Shown: positions 47,271 to 59,000 of the stretch, in pieces
Layout: each line of letters begins with the position of its first letter
Numbering within the stretch: position 1 is the first letter of the stretch
Assembly: GCA_021234155.1 (NCBI GenBank)
Contig: JAJEKV010000092.1
Span: 2,180,561-2,244,560, forward strand
DNA from: Isoetes taiwanensis
Taxonomy: Eukaryota; Streptophyta; Lycopodiopsida; Isoetales; Isoetaceae
Direction of reading: 5' to 3'
DNA length: 64,000 bases
Translations under genes and position numbers: made by a program
Notes under the pieces: generated by a model
The model's input: only the letters and a program-made list of their open reading frames with translations
What the model was told of the DNA's origin: nothing
Databases searched by the model: none

Positions 47271-47725
47271 CAACAATCAACACACAACGCCATTAACATT
47301 ATTAATACAAACCATTGCATTTAACACATTTAAATTAAAATTCCCCTTAAACCCCCTTTGGTTTGGGTGCATATTCACACGGGGGGTTACTCCGGGCAAC
47401 GAGAGCTGTCGGATGGGCATATTTGCCCTTTATTCCAAGATCTGGACCGTACGTAGCGATCCTCGTTTGTGGGGTATGCATGTACAAGTTTTTGTATACT
47501 GTATAACAAAGTTTGTAAAATACTATAAGGTTTGAGAGAATGTACTTAATGGTGTTAATTTTGTACATGTATTGTAAATATATTTTTGGAGCTCTCGCTG
47601 CCCTACGTAACCCCCCGTGTGAATATGCACCCAAACCAAAGGGGGTTTAAGGGGAATTTTAATTTAAATGTGTTAAATGCAATGGTTTGTATTAATAATG
47701 TTAATGGTGTTGTGTGTTGATTGTT
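47271..47725. mobile_element. Foldback MITE with ~118-bp inverted arms
   Basis: The left arm 47271-47389 (AACAATCAACACACAACGCC...) and the right arm 47608-47725 are inverted copies with only one or two differences. Their inner part continues as weaker pairing (GGGCAACGAGAGCT against AGCTCTCGCTGCCC). The loop of about 200 bp is non-coding. A clear target duplication is not visible, so the superfamily is undefined. Confidence 0.85.
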
Positions 47726-48175
47726 ATATTAAAAAAAATTTTGGGCCCTTCGGGCCCTAACAAAAAAACACGAAGATTACACATCGCCCTAGAAGGTCTT
47801 TCATATGTTAGGAACAATGAGAGAAATTATACTAGGAAGAGACAAAGCACCATGCCCAATATTGATAAGTACATCATTGCATGTGATTTAGTTGTCAAGA
47901 GAATATGCAATGTGTATAAGAAAATATCGATGTACAATTTAAGATTGAGCTATCAATAGCAGATCTTATAGGATTTGAACCCATATTATCCTAATAGCCA
48001 TCTCGCAACTTATGTTGTGGAAAATAATTAAACCTTTGCACAAGTGAAGCAAAACAAGAAAACAAAAACAAGATGTACCTTCAAGAAAAGCACTATTTTT
48101 GCATTCTCAGTTGCACGCCAACAAATCCATGTGCCATAAACATAAGATGCCCACTATTCCATAGACTTCACCATT
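47726..48175. other. No gene recognised
   Basis: AT-rich. It contains the small hairpin GGGCCCTTCGGGCCC at 47743-47757 just outside the foldback element. Confidence 0.4.
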
Positions 48176-48275
48176 TCATAGGCTCATCAGCCAAAGCTTT
48201 AGCAGCAGGCAAAAATCTTCTGATAATAAAATCTCTGGCAGCTGGATCATTGTATAACTCAGTAGGAATTTGAAA
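48176..48275 (-). pseudogene. Fragment resembling a plant DUF688-type protein
   Basis: The minus strand reads PTELYNDPAARDFIIRRFLP and AAKALADEP. A (D)FxIxRFLPAAKA motif is one I associate with uncharacterised plant DUF688 proteins. It is a single short exon-like piece with no matching neighbours, so the call rests on one motif. Confidence 0.35.
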
Positions 48276-48878
48276 GAATGCTTTATAAAAATTCTTGTGT
48301 AGCAATGCTGGCTAAATAAAGCATTCTTTTGCCACAATCCTGGGATAAATATGTATAGAACAAAAAGTGGATATATAGCCAAAGACACGCCTTCTTGCCA
48401 CTAACTATTGGACTACTTCCATATCCTAGCACGTAAAATGCATAGGAAGATTCTGCACTAGTAATAAAGCTACATCATTTTCAACATTTCCATGAAGCTT
48501 CTCGGGTTCCTTTGGTGCTTCCGATGAAGAGTGGGTTCCCAACCTAGCTTTAGCCAAGAGGGGCCAAGGAGTGGCCCCATGAGCCACAGCATTTCCAATT
48601 TCCAGGGTGACAACCAGGGTTTTGCAGCAAGAGCTCAAAGCTGCTGGGCTTCCAGGCTAATGGCTGGACCCTATGAAAGTCATCTCCTGATTGCAATGCA
48701 GTTCGATTTTATTTGAGTCTGCTTACTGTCTCTTGTTGGAAGGATAACATACAGTTTGGCCATGAAAGCATGTGGCCACCATTTTCTTGCAAATTCTGAG
48801 CCTTCTCATACTCACAGAATAACTTATGACTTGCTGTCATTTTTACTACAATAAAACTGTCAAAGCAAATAAGCTAAC
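48276..48878. other. No gene confirmed
   Basis: A minus-strand frame at 48426-48638 includes SSSEAPKEPEKLHGNVENDV. It may be a further exon of the neighbouring TRAF-finger or DUF688-like sequence, but nothing confirms it. Confidence 0.25.
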
Positions 48879-49289
48879 CTTGTCGAGAAGAGAAAGACGT
48901 TGTCCTTGATCTTCAACCATCATCTCTTGCTTCTGAACTATTTGTAGCAGTAGAAAAAGGTGCCTCCCCATCGCATCAACACAATGCTGTTTTATGGCAC
49001 TCTGGGGCACCATTGCCATGCAGCCTGTCTGTACAAAGGGACAACTAACTAACTTCATGGAGCAGGCTGTCACACAATGCCTATCCATTTCCCCTCGCAT
49101 CACAAGGGCTTTGCAATTCTGCTCACAGGGCATTAATTTATAATGACAAGATCGGTCATGAACATCAAGCTGAAATGCAGAGCATACTTCAGCACACCCA
49201 TCATTTTGGCAAGTGACAGGCCTGAAGGGACACTTAGCTTTGTGTTCCACAAGCTCTTCACGCGCCCTAACTAAAGCAGAACCACGGTA
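48879..49289 (-). CDS. TRAF-type zinc-finger protein, one exon (partial gene)
   Basis: An exon of 137 codons runs from an AG acceptor at 49291-49290 to a GTTAGC donor at 48878, phase 0 at both ends. It reads EELVEHKAKCPFRPVTCQND and GCAEVC, LMPCEQNCKALVMRGEMDRH, CVTACSMKLVSCPF and TGCMAMVPQSAIKQH. These are regularly spaced Cys/His pairs of TRAF-type fingers. The wording IPCEQNC...MDRHC is specific to a plant TRAF-finger family whose function is unknown to me. No start or stop exon could be found, so this is either an interior exon of a larger gene or a relic. It has no internal break. Confidence 0.7.
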
Positions 49290-50339
49290 CTCACAGAGAG
49301 TCACCACTATCCGATGCCATCACTTCAATCTAACAGTCTATAAAAGCTGCCCTTGTCCAGTATGAACTGGATAGACGCATGTCAAAATGTTATGGCAAAT
49401 CCCTAATTTTCTGTGAATCAACTTTTCCAGGCTCCTGACATAAGTAGCATTCTTCAAACAGAAGCAATAGCAGCGAATATATTCCTTCAACAGATGACTC
49501 CAATTTAGAGTACCATACAAAGATTGGATTCAGAAATGTGCCAAGAAATGTGCAACCCCAAACCTGGGCCAAAGGGATCAGACTTCAACTGCGCTATACA
49601 CCATAAATTGCTTCAAATTAACAGCCCAAAATTTTTGAACAGCTAAGGCGACCCAATCGGCTAGGCCATGGCAAGGAAAGTGGGACCGAACAAGACTACA
49701 AAAGAGACGGCTTTGCAACTTTAACAAAGGATCAAGAAAGGAATCCGGAAAACAGCCTCCGTAATAAAATAAAATGGGGGATATTGGTAAATTGCTTAAA
49801 TGAGCCTTCTGTCCTCTGATCCGGCGAACAAACTATTGAAGAAGGGCTTGCCCTCTTGCCCGACTCTCTACATTACCAGTCTGAATTACAGCGTCGGAGT
49901 TAGGGCTCGACTCTGCCTCCGGTGTCCCCCATGCTGAAGGAATCCAATAAGTTCCCAACACATAACCCTATAACCCTAAAATGGGTTATCTCGAGGCTTG
50001 CATGTCGAGCACAATATAATACTACAAGAAAATACAATAATATAAAAAACAATATATGACATATGGGTCTAAACCATTGGAATTAGGCATCAAAATTAGT
50101 TTAAGCGTATGCGCACTCTAGATATACTAATTAGTACACCTCATCAAATACATTCATGAAATCATATAAAAACCTTAGGGAAAAACGTACAAAAATACAA
50201 AAGAAACCCCCTGTTATAATGCTACATATTTTAAACAAGAATTCCTTCGTCTACTCTACTTGGGTGGCACACTGTATTCCAAGGTTTTTACAAAGCTCAA
50301 CGAGAACACCACTTCACTTCTTTCTTGTATCTCAGGACC
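49290..50339. other. No gene confirmed upstream of the TRAF exon
   Basis: If the TRAF gene is complete its N-terminal exons should lie here on the minus strand. A frame ending near 49830 reads TPEAESSPNSDAVIQTGN but has no ATG or recognisable domain. Confidence 0.3.
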
Positions 50340-51145
50340 CATCCTAGGAATGGGCAAATGGAGTGCACCAACAGAATCTTGGAGGACATGTTGACAAACT
50401 ATGTTTGGAACAAGCAATCCAAATAGGCCGATTACATCCACCTAGTCAAGTTGCCTACAATACTACGAAGCAAGAGTCATCGAAGATGTCTCCCTTCATG
50501 ATCAATTACAGTTACCAATGCTTGACCCCAGATACATGGCACAATCTAGTGTCCAAGGTGAACGTTTCTGAAGAACTTCGACAGATATACAACAGCTTGT
50601 GGTAGAAGTGCGAGAATATCTTCAAACAACAAAGGCACATCAAAAGAGTCTAGCAGATAGACATAAAACTCCTCGAGAGTTTGTTGTGGGAGATAAAGTT
50701 TGGCTCAAGTAAATGTGAAACAAGCAAAGCTCTGCATCGGCAATTGTAGAAAACCTACTCCAAGATAAGCGGGGCCTTTTAAGATTGTCAAGCAAATAGG
50801 GAGTCAGTCATATAAGTTTGACTTACCTGTTCATCTAAAAGTCCACAAAGTCTTCCGCGTGAGCCTATTAAAGAGGCTCACGTGGAAGAGGCCTTGGAGA
50901 CTCCAAACTTGTTGGAGATGATAGAGGAGCAAATCGAGATAGTCCCCAAACTAATTCTCGACAAAGTATTTAAGAAGACAAGAAGGTCTCAGTTCATACA
51001 ATACTTGGTCAAGTGGAAGCACTTGTCCGTGGAAGACGCAACATGGGTATTAAAGCAAGATCTAGAGAAGCAATACCCGGAATTCATGGAGCAATTCGAT
51101 GGCCAAATCTTGGTCGATGCCAACCTGTCAGGTGCTCTTAGCTAA
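50340..51145 (+). pseudogene. Ty3/gypsy integrase end and chromodomain
   Basis: Frames read GQMERTNRILEDMLTNYVWN (integrase core end), INYSYQCLTPDTWHNLVSKV, then VHKVFRVSLLKRLTW after shifts. The open frame 50882-51145 contains FIQYLVKWKHLSVEDATWV and DLEKQYPEFMEQF, a chromodomain. Several stops break the upstream part, while the chromodomain frame itself is intact. It shares the plus orientation with the LTRs at 41744 and 52425. Confidence 0.85.
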
Positions 51146-51850
51146 GCTTGTGTATGCTTTAGTGTAAGTGCAAGAAAGTGTATGCATTCTAGGGTAGTTG
51201 GGATGTATATGCGAAGATCTTGGAGTGTAGGCGATGATGAGATCCCCCCAGGGGTGTTCTCTAGGCCAGTACGCACCAAGAGTGCACATGACCGAGAGGG
51301 TCATGTGAGAGGAGCACAACATTATGGGCGATTATAAGATCAGTGGAATATTCTCTAGCTTAAACCTTCAGGGCCATGATGCACTGCAGGTGTGCATGAC
51401 TGAAGGGGTCATGCATGAGTAGGCATGGGATCGTGGGCGATGATGGGCTCATCATTAAGTTGTTCTTTATGTCACGATATATAGCATGTGCACATGACCA
51501 TGGAGGGTCATGATGAGATAAGCGCGATCATGCGCGATGATGGGATCGTCTGGGACGTTCCCTAGCTTAAACCCCCAGGGGCATGAGGCATTGCGGGTGT
51601 ATACGATCAAGGGGATCTTGTACAATGTAGCACCCGATCATGGGCGATGATAGGATCGTCATAAACGGTCCTTAAGCTCAAATCCTATGGGCCATGATCG
51701 AGTACAAGGTAGTAGGGGTAACCTTGAGCTAGTAGTTCGGCTCAAGGAGGTAATTAGGGGGGTGGCCCCCTAAAACCACAAACTTATTAACTAAACTACC
51801 GTAATGTGCTACTTGTGCAGGCCAGTGAAGGGGAGTATAAAGGAGGGAGC
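51146..51850 (+). repeat. Gypsy 3' non-coding region with ~110-bp degenerate repeats
   Basis: The words GGGCGATGATGGGATCGTC, GCTTAAACC and CATGACCxxGGGGGTCATG recur about every 100-120 bp between 51220 and 51700, four to five times. Each unit is diverged. It lies between the chromodomain and the polypurine tract. Confidence 0.6.
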
Positions 51851-52004
51851 ACGTTATTAGAAGACAGGAGTCATAGATTTTAAACTTAACTATGAACTCC
51901 TAAACTTGTTGTGATAATGTTATGTGTACAATTTTGATAGTAATACTTATTACGGCTATATAATTCTGTATAAGTTATAAATATAGCCTCACGATTACAT
52001 AATA

Positions 52005-52286
52005 GGGTCAAAGCATGGAGATGGGGGACACTTTTGCACCAGCCAAACACCCACTAAGCACCCAGTGCTGAAAATTTTATATATTTTTATCTTTTTTTCT
52101 GTAACTCCGTTAAAGCTGAAAATTTTTATTCCAAGGCGTAATATTAATGCGTTTGAAGGAAAAATATTAAAAAAAATAAAAGAAAAATATTTTTTCAAAA
52201 GACAAAGAAAAGGTCCCCAGAAAGCACCCACTAAGCACCAAGTGTCCAGGACACAAAAAGTGTCCCCCACCTCTATGCTTTGACCC
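52005..52286. mobile_element. 282-bp MITE with inverted termini
   Basis: The left end GGGTCAAAGCATGGAGATGG and the right end (reverse complement GGGTCAAAGCATAGAGGTGG) pair over about 30 bp and continue weakly as TAAGCACC/GGTGCTTA words. AATA flanks both ends. There is no coding capacity. It sits inside the gypsy 3' region, so it inserted after that element. Confidence 0.8.
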
Positions 52287-52411
52287 AATAAGTAATTAAT
52301 GGAAAATTGATCGTTTCAATAACGTTAAGTTTTTTTACATTCATGTTGTGAGGTTTGCAGGGTTGTTGCAGGTTCATCACCTTAGCGTAATGCTGAGGAC
52401 AACATTATCCT

Positions 52412-52424
52412 AAGGGGGGGAGAA
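52412..52424 (+). other. Polypurine tract of gypsy element
   Basis: AAGGGGGGGAGAA directly before the TGTGACG start of the LTR. Confidence 0.8.
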
Positions 52425-53315
52425 TGTGACGTTACCCTGAAATATACGCCATAAATACGTACATTTTTGGGCCATGTCACAGTACAAGACTACCATTATA
52501 GCCTTGTACACCGTAGTAGGGTAAAAGGGAGCATGGCTAAGTTATTCATATAGCTTAGCCAACCTTAGGCTTAGGGCCATTTCCACATGGCTTTACCCTA
52601 TTGGGCTCCCGCCACATGGAACCACCCCATTGGAGCCACGTGGCAGTGACATGTAACCCTAACCCTAATCTTAGGCCACTTTTCGGCTCCACCTGCCTTG
52701 AGACCTGTTCTTCGCTCGAAACTCTGTTTCGAACACCGTTCATTGTGGCGTAGCTCAGGTCGACAGCCCCAAGGTAATGCGCTCAACAGAAGGAGAAGGA
52801 ACCACTCGACCCATCAGCAAGTCATGGACACCCCAGGAGTTGGAGGAGGTTCGTCTGGAGCAGGTATTTGTAGTAGCTTCATAGGTAGATCATCTGGAAC
52901 CAAGGATTGCAGATGAGCTAGTATCTTATCTTGCTAGTAGAGCCTTCCTAGAACCTCTAGTCTAGGTTTCGAACCCTAAGAAAGGAACCCTAACAAGTAG
53001 TTAGATTCATGTATGTAGATTAGATATCTTTATTATTTATCATGATTATGTTGATGTACGATGATGGTTGATCTTACGTTGCACCTCTTGTGTATTGGGA
53101 AAGCGGTAGAGACCTAGTGGCCATTATCTAGATGATGCTCCTAGTTTAGACCCCTTACTTCCTATAGATGCGGCCTGTGCATAGGAACCCACCAGGCTAA
53201 GGGGGTTATGGAGTAACTTAGCACTATACAACGAGGCTAGTGGCACAGGAGAGGGAGGTCCCTGTTGAGCGCGGCTACTGGGGACTTATAGAGGGCTATG
53301 CCTATAGTCGGTCAC
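52425..53315 (+). repeat. Gypsy 3' LTR, truncated at its right end
   Basis: It starts TGTGACGTTACC after the polypurine tract. From about 52547 it runs parallel to the LTR at 41744. Similarity ends near 53315, inside GGTCACTT, about 700 bases before the expected CA end. MED22-like exon sequence follows at once. Confidence 0.85.
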
Positions 53316-53316
53316 T

Positions 53317-53641
53317 TCTCAACTACCATCCTTGCCGCATATAGATTCATCTGAAAGCTTTCCTGGGAATTCTTTACAGTTTCGTGATCTGAAATAAAAA
53401 AACAACGTTAACTGTAAGAGTGCATTGATGCCACTATGATAAGAAAAACAAGTAAGAAAAGAACCCTAGCCGCCTTCAAAAGATGTGTAAAGTTCTCTAT
53501 AAGGTTCGAACCATTTGCATCAATGTGTTGCAATAATGTACGTTGCTTTTGCGCAGCGGCTGATGCCGCAGATGCTGCTGGCCTAGTTCCTGCACCTCCT
53601 ATCCCTGTTGTAGTAGATTGAGTTCCTCCCAGCCTGTTCAT
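53317..53641 (-). pseudogene. MED22: Mediator subunit 22 gene, first two exons only
   Basis: Exon 1 (53641-53465) starts with an ATG. It encodes MNRLGG, an Ala/Gly-rich stretch and QKQRTLLQHIDANGSNLIEN FTHLLKAAR. After a short intron ending TTTCAG, exon 2 (from 53388) reads HETVKNSQESFQMNLYAARM. This order matches plant MED22, a head-module subunit of the Mediator complex that links regulators to RNA polymerase II. Exon 2 then runs into gypsy LTR at 53315 and the rest (QAADSLLKLV region) is missing. With the donor I see, the two exons do not join in phase, so either the donor is elsewhere or the copy has decayed. Confidence 0.7.
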
Positions 53642-55328
53642 CTTCTCGTTCCTATATAAATAGATGACTCATCTAAGAATGTGCAACAAATAGATGACAG
53701 ATACATTAATCCTACAGGCAAATAAGTATATTTTCTAATGTGATAATGCAACTAATTGTGATGTTTCTTTTTCACCATTGTTCAAAAGCATCTAAAGATA
53801 GATGTGGGAGATGCGAGAATCTAAAGTGTCTAAACATCTAAAGAATCTCTTGGTTTTTAAGACGAGAGACAAATTTTCAAACAATAAATATGACAGAGAA
53901 TAATACATATATAGCTATAACAGATGTGAATTGTAACTGTTCTGCTACTCAACAACTGTATTACTGCAACTATAGCTGCTGATCCTTTGTTTTCAACCAC
54001 TGAATTCTATTCAAGGAAAATATGCTCATGAATGGCATGAAAATATCTGCAAATCAAAATATCTTCAAATCAATGTATCTGGCAACTTCGAACACCTTGA
54101 GAGCTCCTTGAATCTCTGTTCTCTGATCCTCCTCCTAGAGAGCAATTTCAGCAGCAAGGGAAGTGGTCGGAAGCAGAACAAGCAAATACGATAGCAGATT
54201 AAGCCATTTTAGCACAGGAAAATCAATTTCGGCAAGGAAACCCTAACGGAACAGAAAAAAAACCGACGAGCAAAAACAAGTGCAACGAGGCTTTTTGCAA
54301 TGCTCTTTTATTGCCTCTGTTGCTGCCAGACTTGGAGGGCTTTGCCTCTTGGGGGTCGCCAAAGCCTGATGCTCTGCCTGTCTTGCCGGTTAGGCAATTC
54401 AAACATCAACGACCCACAACGCAGGTGACTGCCAGTTTACAGGGGACAATAGGTTTGGAACAGTTTCCATCATATCCTAGGTATCTTCTAGCATATACTT
54501 AGATGTCAAATATTACCATTGACACAACATCCTGGAACCCATGTTCATTGATTGAGTAGACCTACTACAATGGCCTCAACACAATCACCGAATCCTCTCA
54601 CCATGTGAAATGATTTTTGCAAACAAGCAGAGATGTAATCTACGAACAAACAGAGAAACCTCTACTGTTTTCTTATTCAAACCTCTACTGTTTCCTTATT
54701 CTGACATGGCATTGAAATTCAAACAACTTCTTCAACGCCTCAAAACCTCATGCATCCTATTCCACTTATTAGCTCCCCTTTTTTAAAAGGAACTGAATGT
54801 ACAACAAACTTGAATTTTCGTGGTCTATTTTTGTGTAAAGAGAATCGTTTCGCTCATACATGCATAAGGCCATAGACCAAACAAAGAACCTTCTTACACA
54901 ATCATGCTAAAGGTAGTTGTCCACCATTTGGGGCATGCAAGACGCACCTTTATACAATCCTAAATCCTGCGATTACAATTCCCAGCAGAGTAAATGCACA
55001 AAAATTCCAAATTCTAGAATATCAGGTTATCTGCACAGATTCAGGATATGTGCACACCGTAACATCCTCTAAGTTTGGTAACATATTCAACCAATTTGTC
55101 CCTTGCTAGCATCTGCTTTTTGCTAATAATTTTTGTCCAAATGTCTAGGGAAAATTTGGTCTGCATATACAATTTCATAGGGTAAACAGTGAAGGCTTCT
55201 CAAAATACCAGGCACAAACAGAAGCAAACTAGGTTGACATGATAGAAAAAGAATGCAAGTTGCATGCCCCATTAATAGTCCTTGGATGTACATCTTCCAA
55301 GAAGTTATAAGCAATACCTCAAGAATAT

Positions 55329-55331
<3 letters not shown>
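53642..55331. other. MED22 upstream flank; no further gene seen
   Basis: The first part should be the MED22 leader or promoter, read leftward. The rest has only short open frames. A hAT terminus-like remnant is at 53774-53850. Confidence 0.4.
53774..53850. repeat. Diverged hAT terminus remnant
   Basis: TTCAAAAGCATCTAAAGATA followed by GATGTGGGAGATGCGA resembles the inward-read right end of the hAT element at 60061-63837 (GCTCGAAAAGCATCTAAAGA, then TAGATGCG). No transposase is near it, so it may be a decayed short relative. Confidence 0.55.
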
Positions 55332-55376
<45 letters not shown>

Positions 55377-56064
55377 AGGTAAGGTGTTTTTCTATTCATA
55401 AAGATGGTTTACATAATCCTGAAGTATACTATCAGTAGTATACTTTTTAACATAACGTCATATACACATTCCTCGTGAGAGGATTGTGAATAAAAAATAC
55501 AGTCAGAGACTGATATAAGTCAAGTGGAAGTATTCAAAAATATAAGACAACTATCGATCAGCTGAAATTCTGTAAGCTTCTACTGTGTCTCAATCAGGTC
55601 TTGCAAGGTGAGATCAGAAACTCTATTTCTTCCAAAGATGTTTAGCAGCAGGTCGAGTTTAGCCACAGCAGGAGTACGTGGGCTTCCCTTTTTTGCTGCC
55701 ATTTATGGTAAAGATTCATGAAGAAAGACCTCAAGTTATTATGTCTCCAAGCCTCGGGTCGCTTAGAATGTTCTTTAAAGCAGAGGCATGGATCATTTCT
55801 TGTTTAAGTTGTATGAAGATGTCTTCTTCTTCAACCCCAGCTAGATTTGAGCCTTCACTCTCTGAGTCCTCAGCAACTCCCATTCCTCGATCTGAAGCTC
55901 CATATCTATTCAGCCTCCTCATAGCATCTGTGTAAAATATCATCACCACTAGTTAGACTTGACACAAAAAATTCATAAAATCCCTGAAATCTACCCAAAG
56001 CTGTCCAATCTCTATCATAGTTTTTCCCTTTCAGTGATTTATGAGCTACTGCTGTGTTCTTAAG

Positions 56065-59000
56065 CTATGTTAGGAAAGTTTGTTTGAGCCAAATCAGATT
56101 CGGATTTTTATGTTGCATAGCCACCCTGTTCCTATGTTTCCAGACTGCCCAACATCCCAGTGACCTTGTGGTACTCAACAATCTATTGTCTGTATCTAAA
56201 AACTGAATGAGTCCTCCTTCCCCAATTGCTCCTTTATTGGCCTGAGCTGTCCAACTCCAAAATTCTGTGATAAATTTACACTGGAACACGTGATTTGAGG
56301 TTTCTACCTTACCACAACCCAAAGGACACAGCTGTGAGGTAGCTGTATTAAACTTTGCTCTCTTCCAGTTTGTCACTAATCCTTGGTGGATTATAAGCCA
56401 GTTGAAAGTTTTAACCTTGTTTGCACTATAACTTTTCCAGCCCTTTCTACAAACCTTGGCCAAATCTGCCTCAGTACAGTTCCATAATCGAGCTGCTCTT
56501 GAGTCTTTATGTTCCATTATAGCCTTGTATATTTCTTTTACAGAGTATATCTCCTTTCCTTTCATGGACCAATGACTGCAACTACTAGCAAACTCATCTA
56601 AGTGTTTAACTTTGTCCATCACTGTGTTATAGATCTTTTTGTCTGGGTTCGAGCCTTTAGTAACTCTTGCTATTTCAGTCCAAGACTTCCAACCATCTGT
56701 ATCATCTTTGAGATCTCCAATCTGTCTAAGACCAACCTGATGCCACTGCATATACTTCTGAGGATGCTTACATGCCAGACATTCATTGACACTCTCAATC
56801 ATTCCTGGATGCCAAAAGAAATTGACTTCCTTAGATTTAGCATCAATACATGGAGGTCTGTAGCAGAGGGATGCAAGGTTCCATGCCTCAAACATTTGTC
56901 TAAGAATTTTAGAGGTATTTGAGCAGGCAGTAAATTGGAAATATGCTGAGTTAGGTAACTGATGTTCAAGATTATGGCTTCCAACCGGGTGTGATTTTTG
57001 CACCCAATATCTGATCAGCTTTTGAGCTGGAGAGGGTGAATTATTTTGGATAGCTCTCCATACCATTTTTGCAGCTAGAGCTTGTGCTTGCACAAAAAGG
57101 TCCTTGCACCCTAGCCCCCCTTTCTTTCTTGATTTGGTCAAATCATCCCATGCCACTTTGTGTGTGCCCTGCCAAATAAACTTTCTAATTGCTGCTTCTA
57201 TTTTTGCATATGAGGCTCTATCACCTATGATAGCTGAGGAGAAATACACATGAGTGCTTCCAATTACTGCATTTGCTATCTGGATTCTACCAGCTAGTGA
57301 TAGAGAGGAGGAGTAAACCCCCAATTTCCTTTTAATTCTGGACACAATTGGTTCCCACAAACCTTTAAGTGAAGGGTTCAATGCTAATGGGATCCCAAGA
57401 ATAACTGTAGCAGCTTCTTTATTCAGAATTTTGATACCATGTAAAGATCCTTCCTTAGAGTCTAAAATTATGGCACACTTGCTCCTATTCAAGGTCACAC
57501 CTGATACCCTTCCAAAATTCTCCATGGCAGCTAAGAAATTTGACAAGCTTCCTCCATCCTTTTTCAAGAACACAAAGGTGTCATCTGCATACTGCATAAT
57601 GGAAAAACATCCCTGTCCTTTTGGTAGTTGTAGACCTTGTATGACCCCTTTATCTTGCATATGCATCACCAGTTTTGTTAACACTCCAGCTACAATTAAG
57701 AATAAGTAGGGGGCTAGTGGACAGCCCTGCCTTACACCTCTCCTACAGGGAAAGTGATCCGAGGGAGATCCATTAATTATTAATGCTGAAGTTGCTGTTG
57801 TATTAAAGCCAAGGACTTTCTGATATACCAGATCAGAGAATCCCAGGTGTGCCATAGCTTTCCTCAAGAATTGCCAGCTTATTGTATCATATGCTCTTCT
57901 AAAATCTAATTTGAGAAGCATACAATCCTGTTTTGACAACCTGTTCCAATGTATCCCTCAGCTGCACCAATGTAGTTGTCTAGGATATATCTTTGAGGAA
58001 GAAAAGCTGACTGGCAGGGATTAATCACCTTGATCAGAGATGGCTTCAATCTATTGGCAAGAATCTTAGCTAACACTTTATAAGTGGTGTTAGTAAGTGA
58101 AATTGGTCTCCAATCTCCAATATTAATAGGGCAGTTGAATTTAGGTATAAGGGAGATTTGTCCAGCATTTATTGCAGGGTGTAGATATTTGGCTTGCCAT
58201 GCTCCCTGGATAAAAGTTATGATGTCATCCTTCATTATTCCCCAAAATTCCAAATAGAACTCAGGCTGAAATCCATCAGGCCCAGGGCTCTTACCATATG
58301 CCATAGATTGTAATGTCTCTTTGATTTCCTTTTCTGTAGGCACAACCAGCAATTCTTTATCCTTTATTTCTGACCCTTTTGGTATCTCAAAAGTCATCAA
58401 GTATCTTATCTTCCACTTCGTAATTGGAGAACACAACTCTCTGTACTCCTTGTGGAAAAAGTCCTTGATCTCCTTCTGTGTGGACAATGAATTCCCATTC
58501 CCATCTGCAACTTGGACAATCCCATTATTCAAAATTCTGTTCTTAGCTGTCCTAAAGAAAAAAGCAGACCCTGCATCATCCATTTCATTTATGTATTTGC
58601 ATTTACTTCTGACTGCCAAACTCTTTGCTTCTGCTTCCTCTATTTGTTTGACTTTAATCTCCAATTCTGCCTCCTTATCCTGCCAATTCTAATTGTCTTT
58701 ATCTTGGAAGAGTTGTTTTCTGATTTCCCTCATGGTCTCATACACCTCCTGTTTTTCTTTCCTTCTCTTTAAATTCCACTGTTTACCCCACTCCTTAATC
58801 CAGGATTTGATCTTCTTTAATTTTTGGACAAAGGAATTCATGGATGCTGTTAGGGGAACCTTTGGAAGCTGATTATAAAATTGTAGGAATTCCTCACAGA
58901 ATTGTTTGTTCTGTAGCAGCCCTGTATTAAACTTAAATGATGTATTAATTCCCCACTTCTGGGAGGACACCATACTTCCCAAGAATTGGGGGTAATGGTC

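Noticed and set aside
47743-47757. GGGCCCTTCGGGCCC hairpin as a terminator
   Set aside because: It is a short palindrome outside the foldback element in eukaryotic DNA; a bacterial-type terminator is not meaningful here.
47941-48000. Possible tRNA gene (AGGATTTGAACCCA, B-box-like on the minus strand)
   Set aside because: No A-box and no cloverleaf can be drawn around it.
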